This document shows positions 5,540 to 8,124 of a stretch of DNA of 8,124 nt, one piece after another; positions within the stretch are counted from its first letter, which is position 1; each line of letters opens with the position of its first letter. The DNA comes from an uncultured Clostridia bacterium (GTDB lineage: Bacteria > Bacillota > Clostridia > Christensenellales > CAG-138). Position numbers and translations under genes: made by a program. The stretch spans positions 1 to 8,124 of the forward strand of contig CALEPU010000061.1 in NCBI GenBank assembly GCA_937913075.1, read 5' to 3'. The notes below the pieces were generated by a model that was given only the letters and a program-made list of their open reading frames with translations, did not search any database and had not been told where the DNA came from.

Positions 5540-6708
5540 TACCTTACCCCCTCGTTCAGGCTGTCCTCGCTGTCATGCGGGCGGACTATCGCAAACTCAC
5601 CGTCGTCAACAAGCACGTCCACGCGAATACGGTAGTGCGACTCGCTCCTGACAAGCTCAAGATAGCAGTAGCCGTCATCGTTTATGACAGCGTCGCTCTT
5701 GACCTTGATGCCGGTCAATGAGGCGACAAGCCTGATCTTTGCGGTACGCACGTCGATAAGCCCGTGCATATCGGAATTTATCTCGATAATATTTATCACC
5801 TTCGAGCCGCTTATAACCGGCTCGAGCGCTTTGCCCTCGTAGGTGCCGTAGCCCTCGACCTCAACGGTATAGGTGACTCCGGCCGCGACCCTTGTAATAC
5901 CCGACTTATCGGAAAGGAAGGCGATATACCAGTGCTCCGGATCGACCACGCGGCAGACCCTCGTCCTGTCGTCGCTTGTCCACTTGGCGGCGGCGCTGCT
6001 CTTGACTGCGTCCAAAACGAGGTCGGTCGTCAGAAGTGACAGCTTCTGCGCGTTCAAGGCCTGCTCGTAGCCGTCGAAATAATAGCTGATCCTGCCCGAC
6101 CTATCGGCGGTAACGACATCCTTCCATTTTGAAACTATATCGAGCTGATTTGCCTCGCTTGCATAGAGGGCGGTAAGCTCCTCCCTTGCCTGAACCTTCA
6201 GGAGGTATTCCCTTCTTGAAGCAAGCGCCGCATCAAGGCGCGACTGCAAGAGCGTGAGCTCGTCGCCGCTGCCGCTCATCACCGCATTCGCAATACTGCT
6301 TTGCAGGGAGAGTATCTGCGCCTCCAATGCCTCGAGCCCCTCGTCCTTAACGGAGCCCATGAGCCTTAACTGTTCACGGTAAACCTGCTCCCTGACGTCG
6401 AGCAGAGCCGCCGTCAGCTCGTCATTGTAGCCGAGGCGATACACTGCGGCCAGCTCGTCGCCTATTTGCACCTCGGCTCCCTCCTCCGCGCCGTAATCTA
6501 TCCTTGTGAACTCGGATGAGGTATAAGTCGTCTCGTCCCTTATCACTATTGCGGAGGTATCGAGCGAGAGCTCCATTACGCCGCGCTCCGTTATCTCCTC
6601 CGTGCCGTGATAAAGCAGCACGAACAAAAGCACGCCTATCAGCAGCAGAATAACGCCGATCGCAATGTAAAACCTTATATTGGGATTGCTACGCCTGCGG
6701 ACTGCCAA
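5527..6708 (-). CDS. Single-pass HlyD-like membrane protein
   Basis: A 393-residue protein with a basic N-terminus (MAVRRRSNPN), one transmembrane helix at about 12-33, and a large extracytoplasmic part. Residues about 45-90 resemble a split biotinyl-lipoyl/barrel-sandwich half (RIDYGAEEGAEVQIGDELAA). Residues about 95-200 are a Leu/Glu/Arg-rich helical hairpin likely to form a coiled coil. The rest (about 205-390) is beta-rich, with a return to barrel-like segments. This is the architecture of HlyD/RND-type adaptor proteins, and similar proteins precede yggS-sepF in clostridia, but no transporter gene adjoins it. The start is TTG at 6708, abutting the dut TAA, with GGAGG 5 bases upstream. 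The role is unknown; a cell-envelope function linked to growth or division is inference from position. Confidence 0.75.
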   Translation of the reverse strand: MAVRRRSNPNIRFYIAIGVILLLIGVLLFVLLYHGTEEITERGVMELSLDTSAIVIRDETTYTSSEFTRIDYGAEEGAEVQIGDELAAVYRLGYNDELTAALLDVREQVYREQLRLMGSVKDEGLEALEAQILSLQSSIANAVMSGSGDELTLLQSRLDAALASRREYLLKVQAREELTALYASEANQLDIVSKWKDVVTADRSGRISYYFDGYEQALNAQKLSLLTTDLVLDAVKSSAAAKWTSDDRTRVCRVVDPEHWYIAFLSDKSGITRVAAGVTYTVEVEGYGTYEGKALEPVISGSKVINIIEINSDMHGLIDVRTAKIRLVASLTGIKVKSDAVINDDGYCYLELVRSESHYRIRVDVLVDDGEFAIVRPHDSEDSLNEGVRYWKK

Positions 6709-7152
6709 TTACGCCTCCGTCCCTTTCTCCGCTATATTTGCCTCGTTTACGTCATAGCCCTTCTTTTGGGACCTGCCGTACTGTCTGTCGAAATTCTCTT
6801 TATTTTTAGCGATATACCCCTCAAAGAGCTTGTCCGCATCGAGCCCCGCCCGTATGCACATGCTGATAAAAAAGTGAAGTATATCCACAAGCTCGCCGTG
6901 AAGCGCGGGCTCGTCAATGGGCTTGGCGTTCTTCCACCATTTGAAGTTGACCTCGTCCAACAGCTCCGCAAGCTCGGACAGCATTGCGAGCACGTCCTTC
7001 TGTATCCACTGCTCTCTTGTAAAATCAAGCCCGCGGCGCGCGGCTATATCGTCGTCAAGCGACTTTTGCAGCGCGAATATGACGGAAAGCTTGTCCTCTC
7101 CGTTAGGGAGAGAAGCCGATTTTTCATTGTTGATATCACAATTTTCGCTCAT
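6709..7152 (-). CDS. Dimeric dUTPase (MazG-like all-alpha NTP pyrophosphatase)
   Basis: Hydrolyses dUTP to dUMP and pyrophosphate, keeping uracil out of DNA and supplying dUMP for dTMP synthesis; cytosolic and Mg-dependent. The 147 residues carry the dUTPase_2 pattern: IFALQKSLDDDI (25-36), QWIQKDVLAMLSELAELLDEVNFKWWKN (48-75) with metal-binding Glu60, Glu63 and Glu67, and ELVDILHFFISMCI (87-100) with the second metal motif Glu87..Asp90, then NKENFDRQYGRSQKKGY near the C-terminus. It is unrelated to the trimeric Dut fold. The ATG at 7152 overlaps the TGA of the upstream peptidase gene (ATGA), with a GGGGG tract 7 bases ahead; the roughly 20-residue polar N-terminal extension is dispensable-looking. 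The next gene starts at the base after its stop. Confidence 0.93.
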   Translation of the reverse strand: MSENCDINNEKSASLPNGEDKLSVIFALQKSLDDDIAARRGLDFTREQWIQKDVLAMLSELAELLDEVNFKWWKNAKPIDEPALHGELVDILHFFISMCIRAGLDADKLFEGYIAKNKENFDRQYGRSQKKGYDVNEANIAEKGTEA

Positions 7153-8124
7153 AGAGCACCCCCGAAAATATCCTCAAGCTCCGCGCTGCTTGAACGGCAC
7201 CTGCCGACTGCCGCGGCAGAAAGATCGTTAAGGTCGCAAACCGTGGGCAATATACCCTCGACATCGGTCATTGTGACGGAGCATATCCTTTCTATGACCT
7301 GCTCCTCCGTAAGATGGGAGCCGCGTATCAGCTCCGCCCTGCCTATTGCGGAGGCTCTGCCCGTAGTGGACTCCTGCGCCATCAGAAAGCTTGCTTTAAG
7401 CTGTTGCTTTGCACGCTCCAGCTCGGCGGGAGTAATGCCGCCCTCTCCAAGCCTTTTGACCTCCTCCACCATCATACGGGCAACCCTTGCGGCGTTATCC
7501 GCGCCGGTGCCGGCATATAGGGTGAAGCAGCCCGAGGCCTTGTATGCCGTCGGATAGGAATAGACCGAGTAGGCAAGCCCCTCCTCCTCCCTTATCTTTT
7601 GAAAGAGGCGGGAGGACATGCTGCCGCCGAAAGCGTTGTTCAAAAGCAGCAGCGCGTAGTTCTGTTGGGTGTCCATGGGATAACCGCGCAAATTCATGCA
7701 AATATGCACCTGCTCGATATCCTTATTGACGAGCTTTATGCGCTTGCCCGGGATATGCTTGCCGTATGCGACGTCGCTGCCGGAGGCATTGCCGGCAAGC
7801 CCTCCGAAGCAGCTTTCGAGCACCTGCATCAGCTCATCCTCGTCAAAATTGCCCGCGACGGAAATGACCGTATTATCCGGGCGATAGAGCCTATCCATAT
7901 AGGCTTTGAGCATATCGTGCGTGAAGCCGCGCACGTTATCGCCGGTGCCGAGTATGGGCGAAGCCAGAGGATCGCCCTCATAAAAGGCGGAAGCCGCAAG
8001 CTCGCCCGCAAGATCCTCCGGAGTATCCTCCGCCATGAGGATCTCCTCGCAGACGACGCCCTTCTCTCTCTCGATATCGGCGCTGTCGAGCCTGGACCGG
8101 AGCAGAAGATCGGAGAGGATATCC
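7149..8124 (-). CDS. M16-family zinc peptidase homologue, C-terminal part (cut by window edge)
   Basis: Pitrilysin/M16-type peptidase related to processing-peptidase beta subunits and B. subtilis MlpA/YmxG. The frame is open to the right edge, so about 324 residues are visible of an expected 410-430. The leftmost visible part, ERE-KGVVCEEIL-MAEDTPEDL, is the region carrying the third zinc ligand (one Glu of CEEI); the HxxEH zinc motif would lie outside the window, so activity cannot be judged. Also visible are PILGTGDNVRGFTHDML, YRPDNTVISVAGNFDEDEL, and the hallmark C-terminal GGSMSSRLFQKIREEEGLAYSVYS with the Arg/Tyr substrate-binding region. No signal is visible. It is the first gene seen in the leftward cluster and its stop overlaps the dut start by ATGA. 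The ATG at 8036 is internal, not the true start. Confidence 0.93.
   Translation of the reverse strand, partial: DILSDLLLRSRLDSADIEREKGVVCEEILMAEDTPEDLAGELAASAFYEGDPLASPILGTGDNVRGFTHDMLKAYMDRLYRPDNTVISVAGNFDEDELMQVLESCFGGLAGNASGSDVAYGKHIPGKRIKLVNKDIEQVHICMNLRGYPMDTQQNYALLLLNNAFGGSMSSRLFQKIREEEGLAYSVYSYPTAYKASGCFTLYAGTGADNAARVARMMVEEVKRLGEGGITPAELERAKQQLKASFLMAQESTTGRASAIGRAELIRGSHLTEEQVIERICSVTMTDVEGILPTVCDLNDLSAAAVGRCRSSSAELEDIFGGAL

Noticed and set aside
6607..7557. Long plus-strand frame of about 316 codons across dut and the neighbouring genes
   Set aside because: It crosses three well-supported minus-strand genes, has no family features, and is explained by codon bias on the opposite strand.
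1..8124. CRISPR arrays, tRNA or rRNA genes, insertion sequences
   Set aside because: I saw no regularly spaced direct repeats, no tRNA or rRNA signatures, and no transposase in any frame.

Overview
The window looks like a piece of a Bacillota (Clostridia) chromosome, probably an Oscillospiraceae/Ruminococcaceae-type gut anaerobe. The evidence is a SepF/DivIVA division cluster, strong GGAGG ribosome-binding sites, an extended -10 promoter, a dimeric dUTPase of the clostridial type, and GC-rich, GC-ending codon use in the core genes. No species call is possible from sequence alone.

Layout. (1) Bases 1-225 hold no recognisable gene, only a hairpin and a possible leftward promoter. (2) A strong rightward promoter at 226-253 drives fba (class II fructose-bisphosphate aldolase, glycolysis) and an overlapping small DUF1292 gene. 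That unit ends at a good intrinsic terminator (1658-1693). (3) Leftward and convergent lies an AT-rich two-gene type II restriction-modification system, 1912-3752. Its endonuclease is NgoPII-like and its C5-cytosine methyltransferase is HaeIII/NgoPII-like; both families are specific for GGCC. The two genes overlap by ATGA and end at their own terminator (1844-1891). (4) Upstream of it, also leftward, is a GC-rich core cluster. In transcription order it contains an M16 zinc-peptidase homologue (cut by the right edge), dut (dimeric dUTPase), a single-pass HlyD-like membrane protein, yggS (PLP homeostasis), sepF and a short divIVA-family gene.

How the parts fit. The right-hand cluster is a growth and division block: dUTP removal, PLP homeostasis, and two membrane-associated division/cell-pole proteins. 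Its genes are tightly packed from the peptidase to yggS (ATGA overlap, abutting stop/start, 13-base overlap), then separated by gaps of about 110 bases on either side of sepF. These gaps contain hairpins and, before divIVA, a perfect DnaA-box 9-mer. The restriction-modification pair sits at the end of this block, where it converges with the fba unit. That is a typical safe landing site, and its base composition suggests horizontal acquisition.

Most notable observations: the specificity of the restriction system can be predicted as GGCC from its target-recognition region. GGCC is also visibly scarce in the window (about 9 by eye, against roughly 30 expected, while CCGG is common), which suggests long exposure to this specificity or avoidance for another reason. 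I found no convincing wholly new multi-gene system. The HlyD-like protein embedded in a division cluster is the least explained gene.
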